Assembly: GCF_038396675.1 (NCBI RefSeq)
Contig: NC_088930.1
Span: 34,294,501 to 34,358,500, forward strand
From: Hydra vulgaris
Taxonomy: Eukaryota; Cnidaria; Hydrozoa; Anthoathecata; Hydridae
Direction of reading: 5' to 3'
DNA length: 64,000 nt
The translations under genes and the position numbers were made by a program. A model generated the notes under the pieces. That model made no database searches and was not told the DNA's origin. It was given only the letters and a program-made list of their open reading frames with translations. Positions 13,211 through 25,353 of this stretch are shown here, piece after piece; within the stretch, counting starts at the first letter, position 1, and every line of letters starts with the position of its first letter.

Positions 13211-14827
13211 GGTGGTACATCTCTAAATAAATAAATTTCAATAAACTGATTTAAATTTATATTTTTCTGGTGTAGTATTGAAAAAGAAAAAGCTTTATTT
13301 TTTTTAAATAATAAAAAAATAAGTTATTTGCATAATTAGCCCTTTTTTGGTAAAAAAGGGGGTAATCTTCTGTCAAAAATAACTATTGAACAAATAACAT
13401 TTAAAAGCTCAAAATTGTTACATGAAATGTTGAAATTGAGTTGCACGTTCTGGCAATTTCAAAAATTTCATATCATAAATATTTTACCCATAAAGGGGGT
13501 TCTTTTTCAATAGATTCAATAGGTCGAGGGCAAATTTTATGACGGTCTTCAGGATTATCGTTTGCTGAACAATGATGTATGAGTGCAGCAATACTTTTTT
13601 TCATGCCATATATATCACCTTTATTTTGACGTATGGCCATGCCATAATAATTTTGAAGCGTATTAATAACTTTATCGGCCATTCTTCCCTTGCCAGTCAG
13701 TCGCTTACCATCAATGAATAGTTTGTCCTTGTAACTAATTTTCAAAGCTCTTAATTGTGATCCAACCCTTTTCTAAACATGCCCAACACATTCACTTTTT
13801 ACAATTTTATATCCCGGATATGGGTCTGCATCAAATATATCTTTAAATGATTTACTATCACCATCACCTTTGTATTTTGTATATCGTAAACTGTTTATTC
13901 GGACAGAACGTTTAAACATTAAAAGGGCACCAGCTGACTCCATTGCTCCAGCACTTCCTTTATGGTTAATGGTACAGTTATGTGAAGCATGCCATATAAT
14001 ATAGGCAGATAGTTCTTTTTTTAACTCCCAGTATTTGCAACCTTTACAGTTTTCAGACAGTGTTTGGGTATCGACAGTAAATAAAAAACAAATGAGCTAA
14101 TCCTTTCTTTGCAGAAATGTTATGCTTTACTTGTAATTTTTTGCATTGACAACATGAACAAGTCCCAATAAAATCGATAATATCTCTAAGTATATCAGTA
14201 TTCGTAAAAACATAGCATTCAGAGTCATTTTTAATTGTATTATGGAAAGCTAGAGTCCATTTTAATTTTTTTCGCAGAAGCTGATTTGTTTTGAGAAGTG
14301 GATGTTGTGACTTTATCTATATCTGTATATTTGCTTTCACTAGAAGTTTGTACTGTAATTAAGTTAACTGGACGTCTCTTTGCTCTCGACTTTTTTATTC
14401 TATCAGATGATTCCATATTAAAGTTGTAATATAAATAAATACTTAGAAAAATTCACCAAAAAAAACACACACTTATCTTGATCATTAAAATGCTTTCCGC
14501 TCTACTAAATTCAAAAATGTTTAAAGTTATGGATTTTAGAGCAAAAACAAAGGGGATAGCAGTTTTTATAAACATCCACTGTGTCCTTATCTAGAAAATA
14601 TTCACCTAATCTAAGAGTAATTCACCTATCTAAGAGTCTTACATGGTTGCTATGAGCGTTGCTAGGCGCTGAAATTTTACTACCTTAAAATAAAGTGTCA
14701 TTTTAGGTATTAATAACTTTTTTTTACAAAAACAAATCTCTTTTTTGAATTCTTTGATATTTAAACTATTTAAAAAGTATGTTTGTGAAAAATCGAAAAT
14801 ATGAAAATTATTTAGAGATGTACCACC
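13211..14827 (-). mobile_element. Kolobok/Mutator-like element with TTAA target
   Basis: Perfect 20-bp terminal inverted repeats begin GGTGGTACATCTCTAAATAA. They are flanked on both sides by TTAA (13207-13210 and 14828-14831). TTAA duplications are characteristic of Kolobok and piggyBac, and the encoded protein is not piggyBac-like. It sits in what looks like an intron of the outer hAT. At 1.6 kb it is short for an autonomous element. Confidence 0.85.
13473..14416 (-). pseudogene. Kolobok/'Mutator-like domain' transposase remnant
   Basis: It starts at 14416 (MESSDRIKKSRAKRRPVNL...), shifts frame after about 48 residues, then reads WTLAFHNTIKND, a cysteine cluster (TCSCCQCKKL), WHASHNCTINHKGSAGAMES, KGDGDSKSFKDI (catalytic-type D), ECVGHV, one stop, then KRVGSQLRALK and GKGRMADKVINTLQNYYGMA. 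The C-terminus at 13473 ends in PLWVKYL. The D-x-DSK, C-V-G-H-V-x-KR and LTGKGR-x-x-x-KVINxLQNYYG blocks match proteins I know as the 'Mutator-like transposase domain' family. At least one nonsense codon and one frameshift make it inactive. Confidence 0.75.
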
Positions 14828-15348
14828 TTAACGAGCTTTTTAAAAACTATTTGAGTTTAAACAATTTTACATTAAAGTAAGTGAAGTTATACGAAGCTTA
14901 CTAAACGTTTAACTTTCTTCCTTTCTTTTATACTGTGTCCAGTCAATTCAGGCAGACAAATGCTACAGCTGGGGGTCCTCCAATTACCGTTGAGTAGGCA
15001 AAATTTAGAGAAATAACAGTGATAGATTCGAAGGTTGATGTCCTTGATTGGTGGAGGACGCATCGCAGAGAGATGCGCATCTTGGCAGGACTAACATGGG
15101 AGTATTATTGCGTGCCAGTCTTAAGTGAGCGGGTCTTTAGTGAAGCTAGACAGGTGGTCCACGAATAAAGATGCAGGTTGTCTCCAAAAACTACTGAGAA
15201 GTTGGTCTTCATCAACGAGAACTTCAATCTGTTAAACTCCTTTGTACCAGTTTGGGAATACCGCTCCATGGAAGAGCAAATGGCAGCTAGATCTGCTCTA
15301 GACAGAGATCAAAATAATAATGATGATGACTCAGACTAGGATGATGAT

Positions 15349-15489
<141 letters not shown>

Positions 15490-15649
15490 GATGATGATAC
15501 CGCCATATTAAAAATGAAATCTCCAGTATTGTTGAACTGGAAAGGCGAGACAGACATTGTTTGGGCTCCCAAGGCCAGGAACAAGCACAAAAAAATAGGA
15601 ATGAAAGACTGGAAGCGGACAACTAAATATTCTTTACTAGGGTAGCAAT

Positions 15650-17330
15650 CTAGGATTATTTTAGATTAGATAATCGATAATATGCAAATAGTTTTTTCAC
15701 ATGTTTAAGGAATTGAATTTTTGAAATCTAGAATGATTATTAAATAAATGCAAAGGGTTTTAGCACATCTTTTGTATATTCTGTATTTCTGTAATGTTAC
15801 TGAAGTGTATACTTCAAATTTTTATTATTAAGAAATGATAACTTAAAAGAGATTACTAGCATATACCAAACCAGTTATCACTTCACTTTACTTTATATCG
15901 GTGTCTGTGAACATGAACATAAGTAGCTTCTCATCGGTTGTGATTTTTTCCAAATCTAAGGGATAGAGTAGGAGTCTAGGAGAATAAAAGGGAAGAGCAT
16001 AGTAGTGCTAGTACAGCCACATACAAATTTGAAAGCCTTTAGAAACTTTAAACAATTTTAAAACACGCCATTTTTGAATTTACACAACTTTTTATAATTT
16101 TGAAAACCGCGTAAATATACTTTATTTGAATTAATACGATTTTGAAAACCGTTCAATTAAATTTTATATAACTTTTAACGATTTCGAAACAAGTTCACAC
16201 ACGACGTTTAGCGACATTAAAGCTTCGACTTCGAAACACATCGACCTTGATTGTTTTATCTCTGCCTAAATAAAAAAAAATATTCGTACTTATGTAAAAT
16301 TTGGTGAACATAGCACCCGCAAAATTATCTGCAAATACCAAAACTAGATCTTTGCTATCCAAAATTTGGTATCTATAGCAACAAATTCAAAAAATAACAC
16401 CTTAATAAGGAGCGCAGACATCATGTTATTACTCATCCTAATTTTAGTCAATATAGCCCTTATTTTAAATTAGTTATGAATTTTGTCCAGTAAAAGTGAA
16501 TTCTGGCCTACTGTGCACCGTGCATCTCCTGTGTCATAAGGAGATACAATGTGAATTTTAAAGTGTTTTTTTTTTTTTAAACTGAAATTGTTTATAATAA
16601 AAAAAGATAAAAATCACACCATCGCCAAATACGGAAAATCATTGACTAGGAGCGGATGTGAGGGGTGGGGGAAGGGGGTGCTAGTTTTACACACAGTTTT
16701 ATCAAAAATGATTCATTTTTATAATATTTTTATCTTTAATAGAAAAAACAAATCTAGTATCAAAAATTAAAATTATTTATAACATTACAACAAACGTTAG
16801 CGGCGCACCCAAAGACTCTCTTCTAATAAAATGAGACGAAAGTCGAAGTAAACTGGTCATTAATTGTGCAAACATTTGTTATTGATTATAAAATATTTGG
16901 TTAGAGAGTATTTTAAAAAAAAACTTGTTTTGCCGTAAAATATTGCAACAGTCGGATCTACAGTCGGCAAATGTCAGCCAATGAGGAATTTATTTATTAT
17001 TATTTTTTTACACTTTGGTTGGGAAAAAAAAATTTTCGAGGCCATATTCGGCAAAAAATAGATACGTCATCCTCTCCTATTAAGATCTCTTCGGGACGGC
17101 CCTGTCCAGGGCACGGTAAGAAATTTTCCATATAATACAAGAAAATATTTTTTAAATAGCAGTTTTATTATTAAATGCTGCACGCGGAAAGTTTTTCTTT
17201 TTACTTTTCTAATGAAAATTTAGTGTTTTAAAAAATTGAAAATGTAAAAAGAATGTGAAGCGATTTTCACGATAACTTGTAACGATACCTCGTGGTCGTT
17301 TTATAACGTCTAACAAGTTAACTAAGTCTT
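15650..17330. other. Intergenic stretch, no gene seen
   Basis: AT-rich sequence without recognisable domains or RNA genes. A CGGCCCTGTCCAGGGC word at about 17095-17115 is a small GC-rich palindrome that might be a decayed hAT terminus, but I see no partner. Confidence 0.4.
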
Positions 17331-17332
17331 TT

Positions 17333-17398
17333 GATTTTTATAAGCGAAGCAATTTTACACCGATGCATAGGTGTAAAATTGCTTCGCTCATAAAAATC
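17333..17398. repeat. Hairpin (29-nt arms)
   Basis: Arms 17333-17361 and 17370-17398 are reverse complements with one mismatch around an 8-base loop. The arm core is AAGCGAAGCAATTTTACACC. It lies 0.2 kb beyond the stop codon of the minus-strand exons at 17606-18162, so it may be a short foldback element or lie in that gene's 3' flank. Confidence 0.85.
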
Positions 17399-17605
17399 TT
17401 GCAAATTATTAATATAAAAATTCCGAAAAACAAAAAAATAAAATTCTTAACGTCTTTTTTTGTCAAGATCTAAATGAACATTATTTTATAAATTTACACT
17501 TATTTAAACAACATTACATCACATCACGCCTAAACTTATATCAGTCAAAGTGGGTCGACCTCTTTTGTCAGACCAAATCTGACTAACAACCACTAATCCA
17601 TTTGA

Positions 17606-18162
17606 CTAATGTTTTGCTAGGAAAAAATTTCGAACTTTATTAGCAGTCTCCACCGATAAACTGAACTCCATTAACTGCTCTATGGAAGCACGCGATAAGT
17701 TTGCTACTGTCTGACAACCATCTTGGGCCACCATAGCATCTAAAAAATTACCAAATATAAACTGATTATATTTTTGGAATACATAAAAATCGCATTTTTA
17801 AATTAAAAAAAAAATAGAATAAATTCAACATAAAACAAAAATCTACAAAAAATCAAAAGCAATGTTAAAAACAAACTTAATTTATATATGAGCATGTTTT
17901 TCTCTATAAAATAAAGTAAATAGTCTAAATGTGTATTAATTTTTTGTTGTTAAAGGAAAAGGCGATAATCAAAAAAAGCAAATAAAAACATAAATAATTT
18001 AATAAAATTGAAATATAAGGAGAAATAATCAGGTGGTTAAAATAAACTCATACCATGTTGTGAAATTCTAACATTGTTCTCAATAATGTCACATATAATA
18101 TTTTCAGAAAATATGCCCTCTGAAAGTTTCTTCGCATCTGCCATTTTATCATTAATTGGTTC
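17606..18162 (-). CDS. C-terminal exons of an unidentified protein
   Basis: Two minus-strand exons join in phase. Exon 18162-18054 follows an ATAG acceptor and ends at a GTATGA donor; exon 17739-17606 follows TTTTTTAG and ends in TAG. Together they read EPINDKMADAKKLSEGIF..., NNVRISQHDAMVAQDG, NLSRASIEQLMEFSLSVE and VRNFFLAKH, about 80 residues. The spacing of hydrophobics is reminiscent of a small helical (SAM-like) domain, but I do not recognise the family. There are no stops, the codon use looks normal and both splice signals are good, so I treat it as a host gene. Upstream exons must lie at higher coordinates. An open AG-preceded stretch at about 18555-18467 (KSFKDTVAMVLRRICIHQLE) is a weak candidate. 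Confidence 0.6.
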
Positions 18163-18789
18163 CTATGAAAAGCGAAGTGTTTAAAAAGCTTCACTCAATG
18201 TAGAGTTATTATCACTTTTGCAAAAGCGGTAGAAATATTATATAAATTCAGCTAAAAACAAATTTCAAATTTTTTGCTCCCTGAGAATATACTAAAAAGA
18301 ATATACTAAAAAGTTGTAAAAAGATATTCAAAAAAGTGTTTAAAATATGCATTATTAATTTTTGAGAAGATTTTCTAAAATTTTAATTTTTTTAACGAGG
18401 AATTTAATGTTTTATTTTAACTTGCATTTAGTTAGTACTTTATCAGATTAGTACAAATTTTGGAATGTTAACAAACAATCCTATTAATCTTATATTCAAG
18501 TTGGTGTATACAAATTCTTCGCAGAACCATAGCAACTGTATCCTTGAAGCTCTTCTGCAGTTACAAGTTGAAAATGATCAAAGTGATAATAGAATCAAAT
18601 TACTTTGTTTTAAGCTAGGATATGTAGGTCAAAGCAGTTTGACCTACCACTGCTGATGCAGCGTGAGTTCAGTAAAAACTAGTAAAAACTTCAACTGTAA
18701 AACTTACGCTCAAAGTAATCTCTAGTATTGTGTTAGAATGTTTTTCCCTATTTCCAAAATATTCCCATCAATGTTTTAAAGTACTGTTT

Positions 18790-21700
18790 ACAGGAAGTAA
18801 CTTCTTTTAACTACTCCAGGTCAGGACAGGTTCAGGATCATTATGATCACCCTGCTACTGGTAACATGTGACCCAGTCCTACCTGCCTCATGCCCAGCTG
18901 CCGATTTGAAAATTTCCTGCCTTGGGGCTCTTAGTTGAATAAAGGCTAGAGATGGTGTCTCAATAAAAATACTCATCTTGGGCAGATGTTAACTGCGTCC
19001 AGCTAAAATTCCCTTGCCTTGGAACTCTTGGTTGAGTAAAGGCAAGATATGGTGTCTTGTCTTGGGTAGATGTTAAATCCATCCAGATTTTGTCTTGTAG
19101 AAGACCTTCTAGGCAAAGACTTTAGGGGTAAGCAGAATAATTCTGATGACCAGCCTCAAACCCCTTCTTCATCTCTTAAGCTGGGGTAGATGTAAACTTG
19201 AGTTACACTGTTTCCAACTTAGGATGATGCATGGTTGCTGCTTAAAGGAGCTTGACTCTACTCATAGATTTTTGATTGTGCCTCCTTGATAGTGGCTACG
19301 CAACTCTTTCTGTTATCACCTAATGAGAGTACAGCTCTAAAACTCAGTTTAATGGTTTTAAGGCCGGCTCTAAGAGGCTGATTCCATCAACAGTAACATC
19401 AACAGCCGTAAATTATCAGAGTATTGACAACCCCATGTTATGTATGGATAGTGTCCCTGTTAATGCTTCTGGTGTGCATTGTTGGGGCTACATAAGGAGC
19501 CCTTCAATACAACATTGGATTAACTAAAAGGACTAAGACTTTAAAGGAATAATATCTTAGCCCTTTAATAAGGGCCCCTACAATAAGAATTAAGGATTAA
19601 AACGACTAAGACTAAAACTTGGGATGCCAATCTATGAATGAGTCAAGTTTTCTTTAAACTTAGACTTAAACCATACTCAAAGTAACCCAAACTATTAAAC
19701 ATAAAAAACCATCCCTTTTACCTAACTGTTTCAGTATATCTTTTACAGATATTCATGGTCTTTAATGTAACCTTCCATCAGTTGAATCTTACCTCTTTCA
19801 AAATTCACCAGACTTGCTTGCTTTTGTGAGACTAATATAAATTTGGCTGTTCCTTCTTCAAATCTTAATATTGTTTCTTCTTCAAATCTTAATATTGATG
19901 AGTACTATTCTTTGATTCGCATGCTTGGCTTGGGGGTATACTTTCACATCAATTCATTTATTTGTCAAGAAATCAGGTTTCAATCCTTTGACTAATCTTT
20001 TACTTGCTTCTGCTTGGCATCATCCTCTACATTTTATTATCTTTCTTTTTGTTTTTTATCGTTCTCCTTTTTGAGACTGCACTCTTTTAGATGTAATTTC
20101 TAATCAAATTGACTATGCCCTTTCTCTTTACCCCTCTGCCAAAAATTTTATTATTCATGGCTTTAATGCTCATCAGGCTAAATGGCTTGGCTCAAACACC
20201 ATTGACTCTGTTGGCACAAAAGCCCATAACTTCTGCATTTCTCAACCTCCTTCTCAGATAGTTAAATTTGTGACTGGTTAGCGTAAATATTAAAAGTAAA
20301 TATATATAAGTTGACTCTAATGCCTTGCTCATTTTAATACTTAGTTTGTCTTGAAAACCAATTTTGTGTTCCATGTCAAGTCTAATCTCATTCTACTCCA
20401 TGATTTTCATCTTCTTGTGCAGCTGCTATATCTAATTGTAATCCCTTTTTTTCAAAAAAAACTCTTTCGTTGCTAAATCATATCTCAATTAAACTCTTGT
20501 TGTCCAGAAAAAATTCCTGTCTGTCTTACAAAAGTGCTCTCGAGAACTCTCTTTAAATCTTTCTAAACTATTTAATAAGTACTTGACTGAATTTTGTTTT
20601 CCTGCCTGCTGGAAAATGGCATTTGTGGTTCCAATTTATAAAAATTATGGAGAGTTTCCTCCAACTATCGCCTGATCAGTCTTCTATCTGTTATTAGCAA
20701 GGTTTTTGAGTCTTTGATCAACACATTTCTAACATACCATCTTGGATCAAATAACTTACTGTCAGACAACCAATACAGTTTTTGATTCTCTTGCTCTACG
20801 GCTGACTTGCTAACTACTGTGACTGAAAGATTATATCGTCCATTAGACTTTTTTTTTTTTAATGTTAATTCACCTCCCCAAGACCAAGAAGGCCACTACA
20901 GACAAGGAGGCTACTTAATTGTGGTTACAACTCTCTTAAGTCGATAACTCTAAAATATGACTCTTAACAAACAAGGCCGCTGCGTGGAGAAACAAGTTGA
21001 GCAGGGTATTACGAGGGACACGGTAGGAATCTAACTTGAAACCTTTTGCTTATCAATCAAGCACTCTATTCTACTATACTACCGCGTATAATGCGGTAGT
21101 GGTGTAGCGGTAGAGACATTATCTGCAGATGGTGGCAGCAAGGCTAGGGCTATTGCTCTAGACATATCTAAAGCTCTTAACAAACTGTGGCATGTTGGCC
21201 TTCTCCAATAGATTACTTTTTATGGTGTATCTGGGAAAGTTTTTATGATTATCAAATCATTTCTTTTTAACTGCTTTTAAGTCATTCTCAAAGACCAACA
21301 CTCTTCTTCATTTCCAGTAGTTTCTGGGTTAACTCAAGGTTCTATCCTTAGTCTTATTTTGTTTCTTGTCTATATTAATAATCTTCCTGACAACCTTACA
21401 TCTAATGTGGCTCTATTTGCTGATGACTCAACTTTATCTTATTGATAAAAATGATAAAAAGTCTTCTCTTTTTGATCCCTTAGAACAGGCAGCTGATTTT
21501 GAATCTAATCTCACTTTTGTAACAGATTAGAGTTCACAGTGACTTGTGAATTTCAACTCCAACAAAACTTAGTTATTTACTGCAAACAACTATCGCAATG
21601 CTGTCGACATTTCTATATTGATGAATCGCAACCCTCTCACAGAGTCCTCTTTTTTATACCTTCTTGGACTATTGTTTACTACTTACTTTTCATGGAAACC

Positions 21701-22345
21701 ATATATACAATCAGTTGCTAAATTAGCATCTGCTAAGGTTGCTTCTCTTTACTGTGTTCACTATTTTCTTACTCTACTTCCATTCCATTCTCTAAAAATC
21801 TTTTATTTGTTCTTCTATGGAATACTGTTGTCATATTTGAGCTGGTTCTTCTGATGATTCTCTTCTAGACAAGGTCCAAAAACGTATTGTAAACACAGCT
21901 GGACCTGCTTTACCTGCCAAGCTTGAGCCTCTTTCCCATTTTCATAAAGTTGCATTCTCTTTTCTAAAAATACTATCATAGTTGTTATCATCTCTAACTC
22001 CTTCAACTAAAAGAGCTATCATCTCTAGCTCCTTCAACCAAAACTCATTTTCTTGACTCATTCTTTTACTGTATCTGTTACTGCATGCTCTATCAACTTT
22101 TATTTTTCTTGTTATTTCCCCCGCACTTCAACCCTTTAAAACTCTCTCTTATCTTTATATTTTCCTGACTCATTCAACCTACAACTTTTTAAGTTTTTTG
22201 TCAACTGTTTTCTTGCTCTTCAACTATATCCTTTATTTTCTAGTAACTCCTAACTTAATAGTGGTTGTTTGCAGCCTTGTTGGGTGTGAATCAGAAATTT
22301 TTTTTTTAATTCATGCTAAATTTAAAAAAATGGGTGTATGTAACA
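18790..22345 (+). mobile_element. CR1/Jockey-type LINE, decayed (copy 1)
   Basis: The endonuclease remnant at about 19990-20270 reads LLDVISNQIDYALSLYPSA then HGFNAHQAKWLGS (the GDFNAHH-like motif). A reverse-transcriptase N-terminal part is at 20500-20840 (FPACWKMAFVVPIYKN, SNYRLISLLSVISKVFESLI). After a SINE insertion the RT continues at 21130 (GGSKARAIALDISKALNKL, LTQGSIL, ALFADDSTLS with the catalytic DD), and thumb-like sequence follows to about 22000. The 3' end reads GCAGCCTTGTTGGG then TGAATCAGAA, the same end as the copy at 46060-47100. Many stops and shifts. The extent 5' of 19900 is uncertain. Confidence 0.75.
20848..21086 (-). repeat. SINE (family C) inserted in the LINE
   Basis: Read on the minus strand it has a tRNA-like head (GCGGTAGTATAGTAGAATAG) and a box-B-like GGTTTCAAGTTAGATTCC, then CAACTTGTTTCTCC, GTAGCCTCCTTGT, TGTAGTGGCCTTCTTGG and an end AATTAACATTAAAA with a poly-A tail (T tract at 20848 on the plus strand). 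The same body recurs at 55168-55310. Just beyond its head, at 21088-21112, a second box-A-like GGTAGTGGTGTAGCGGTAG points the other way, making a head-to-head arrangement. Confidence 0.75.
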
Positions 22346-22379
22346 AAAGAGATATTTGTCATCCTGATCATGGTAAAAA

Positions 22380-23080
22380 ATTAAAAAAGCTTTGAACCAA
22401 AAAGATTTTATGAAACATTCTGTACATTATACATACTTAATATAATTTTAAAAATAATATAATACATAGTTAAATTTTCTATCGTTTGTTGTTTTATTAT
22501 TTATAATATATATTTATAATCTATGTTAAAATACTGAAAGATAATTATTTAATTAACTCTTCTAATAATTATTTACTCTATATTGTTAAAAACATACAAA
22601 AATTGCAAAAAAATCATTTTAAACAAGAAAAATATTACAAAAAAAATTCAGATACTTGGTACCATAAAATATTTTATCAAAGAACTTAATTAAGGTTTTA
22701 TTATTTACATGTATTATCAAATTACATAAAAAAAAATTTGGCATGAAGTTCTTGACAATATTGTAAAGAAATGTTTTTCCAAGCATCCTGAACAATCTTC
22801 CATAATTCATACTGATTTCTTGGTACTTCTTTAGAAACTGCTTTCTTTGACATCGGCCCAAAGTTTTTTGGGATGGAATTAAGATCTGGTGACTGCGTAG
22901 ACATAACTACAATCCCCTTGTCCACAAACCAATTTTTTACCTTAAAACTGCTATGTTTTTATCTTCTTCTGGGGCAACATATTGTTTTGTAAAATTTCCT
23001 GATAAATATGTTGGCCCATAATTCAATCAATCTTATAGATACGCCTTGCGCTGTAATAGGAAAAACCCTAAATTTTTTTT
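22380..23080 (-). pseudogene. Tc1-type transposase remnant
   Basis: Reading from about 23080 to 22725: YKID-x-IMGQHIYQEIL, then (another frame) DKGIVVM, SPDLNSI, KKAVSKEVPRNQYELWKI and VQDAWKNISLQYCQEL. These match the C-terminal half of a Tc1 transposase, including the SPDLNPIE(N/H)LW region, but here the glutamate after SPDLNSI is lost (PKNF). The N-terminal half is absent and there are several shifts. Confidence 0.7.
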
Positions 23081-23467
23081 TTGTGTGTTTAAAATAAAAA
23101 TAACATGTTTAGCAGCATGCTATTTTAATTTTACCATTAGTTTTCTCTTTTCTTTACTACAATGCTCCCCATGGCCATTATTTTTGTTAAAATTAAACAA
23201 ATTTCTTATTTTATAAGGATATTTCATTAAATTAACACTAATAATATTTTTACCTTTGATAAATGTCAATAAAGTCCAATAAACAAATAGCTTATGCAAA
23301 AAAAAGAAAGAAAAAAGAACAGCAAGCAACTGTTTTTTTTAAAAACAGATTAAAATATAAAATTCAGGGATTCCCACACTTGAACTTTAACATTGCTACC
23401 AATGTTATAACTCCCAATGCTACCAATCAATATTATAATTTTCCTATTTAACATTTGTATCACAATA

Positions 23468-23608
23468 AGGGGTTTTTCATAAATTATGTCACGCTCAAGA
23501 GGAGGAAAGGATTAGTGGTTTTGTTGTGTTGTGACAAGGAAGGGGTAGGTGGGGTGAGGGGTCAAAAATTGTCAAAAATTGTGTGACATAATTTATGGAC
23601 AACCACTT
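23468..23608. mobile_element. Short inverted-repeat element with ATAAATTATGTCAC ends
   Basis: The left end CATAAATTATGTCAC (about 23477) and right end GTGACATAATTTATGG (about 23583) are reverse complements about 100 bp apart. The interior is G-rich (AAGGGGTAGGTGGGG) and TCAAAAATTG is duplicated in tandem. Similar CATAAA/ATGAA-plus-pyrimidine-rich words occur near 55895-55990 and 59895-59995. This looks like a MITE; no encoded protein. Confidence 0.5.
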
Positions 23609-24419
23609 ATGTAAAAAATCATTAATTTATATTTAAGATTAAACAAGATTTTATTCATTATAAATAATTATTTTGCTAAAGACTTCTATTTTTTTGCCTA
23701 CAACTGTAAATTATTAAGTATAATATTTCTGACTAATTTCATTTTTCAAAACTACATTTATTGCAGACAATTTTTGTTTGTTTGATTTTTCAAACTAATT
23801 TGACAATTTATTTGAGTTTGAGTCAAACGCAAGTTTAGGCTTTTTTAACTTCAAAAGATGTTATATGTTTTAATATTTTTTTAAATAACATCAATAATGC
23901 AATAATTTACAATTATTACATTATTGATGTTATTTAAAATGCAAAAAAACTTTTTTGATGCCAATTTTGACATTTTATGTAAGAAGTGAAATTTATGTGA
24001 ATAAAAACTGCATTGAAACCACAAATATTGTTGAAAGATTAAAAAAATTGATAAAAGTTGTTTTTTATGCTTTATATGTTTTGGTACTATAGTTATTATT
24101 AATTCAATGACTTGACATAAACATGGATCAATCAAGTTAAAAAAAGGGAAGCCCAGCCACAAAAGAAGTAATGAAATGATATATTATTGAAGAATATAAG
24201 TATACATTATAGAAGTAGGCAATAAACTATGATAAAACTAATAATATCTTTGGAATCTATGTCAATTTGTGAAGTTTTTCCATGAATTTTAAATTGAATT
24301 CAGAACCATTCTTTCAAAGTATTATTAAAATCAGTTTAAATTATTTTTTGTGTACATATATACAAAAAACATCATTCAGAAATGTGTATAAAAAGAAAAA
24401 GATGCAAACCATTTAGACA

Positions 24420-24631
24420 TACTTATGTACAGTTTTTAACTCTATTAAACATACTTATGTACAGTTTTTAACTCTATTAAACATACTTATGTACAGTTTT
24501 TAACTCTATTAAACATACTTATGTACAGTTTTTAACTCTATTAAACATACTTATGTACAGTTTTTAACTCTATTAAACATACTTATGTACAGTTTTTAAC
24601 TCTATTAAACATACTTATGTTTAATAGAGTA
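24420..24631. repeat. 32-bp tandem repeat ending in an inverted unit
   Basis: Six complete 32-bp units (ACTTATGTACAG... TCTATTAAACAT) begin at 24421, 24453, 24485, 24517, 24549 and 24581. The seventh, at 24613, breaks off after ACTTATG and is followed by TTTAATAGAGT, which pairs with the preceding ACTCTATTAAA. The array therefore ends in a palindrome (about 24597-24631). Confidence 0.9.
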
Positions 24632-24845
24632 AAAAATCTATTAATTAGAAATATTTTGCAGATTAAAAAATCAATAATGGCAAATCATTTACTCTATTTT
24701 AAATTCTTCTACTGCAAATACTGACCTTGGAAAGTATAATCTCATTGATCATATTAAAGCACTGAACAACTCCTGTACAGGGTAAAAATGTTACATCTTC
24801 ATTTAAAAACCTGAAAAAAAAAATTTCCATAAATACACACTCATA

Positions 24846-25079
<234 letters not shown>

Positions 25080-25124
25080 AATTAGTAGGAAATCACTAAA
25101 CGAAAATTTTTCTTATTTAACTGT

Positions 25125-25148
25125 GTTTCATCAATTAAGACTCATCAG
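25125..25148 (-). ncRNA. Hammerhead-ribozyme-like core 3' of the Penelope ORF
   Basis: The minus strand reads CTGATGA, then GTC-TTAATT-GAT (a 3-bp stem II with one G.U pair), then GAAAC. This is the conserved CUGAUGA...GAAA core of a hammerhead, located 200 bp beyond the endonuclease on the same strand. Hammerheads are known in Penelope-like elements. I could not complete stems I and III convincingly, so this copy may be inactive. Confidence 0.5.
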
Positions 25149-25353
25149 AAATGAATGATCAAATTAATAAAACTTCAATTTATACCAAATATTAAATTAC
25201 AGGAAGTCACTAATGTCTTAACTATTGTAAATTTTCACACATTTGTGGAATTTGCTGACATTACTATAAAAAGAATTCTTCGGAAATGATTAGTTATGCT
25301 TTTTCAGAAAAATATTTTTTAAAAGGGAGACTTAATGTAACTATTATTTGAGC

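Noticed and set aside
24744-24788. Candidate exon (minus strand, AG..GT borders, VVQCFNMINEIILSK) linking the genes at 36255 and 18162
   Set aside because: Too short and without homology; its phase fits the exon at 18162 but not the one ending at 35794.
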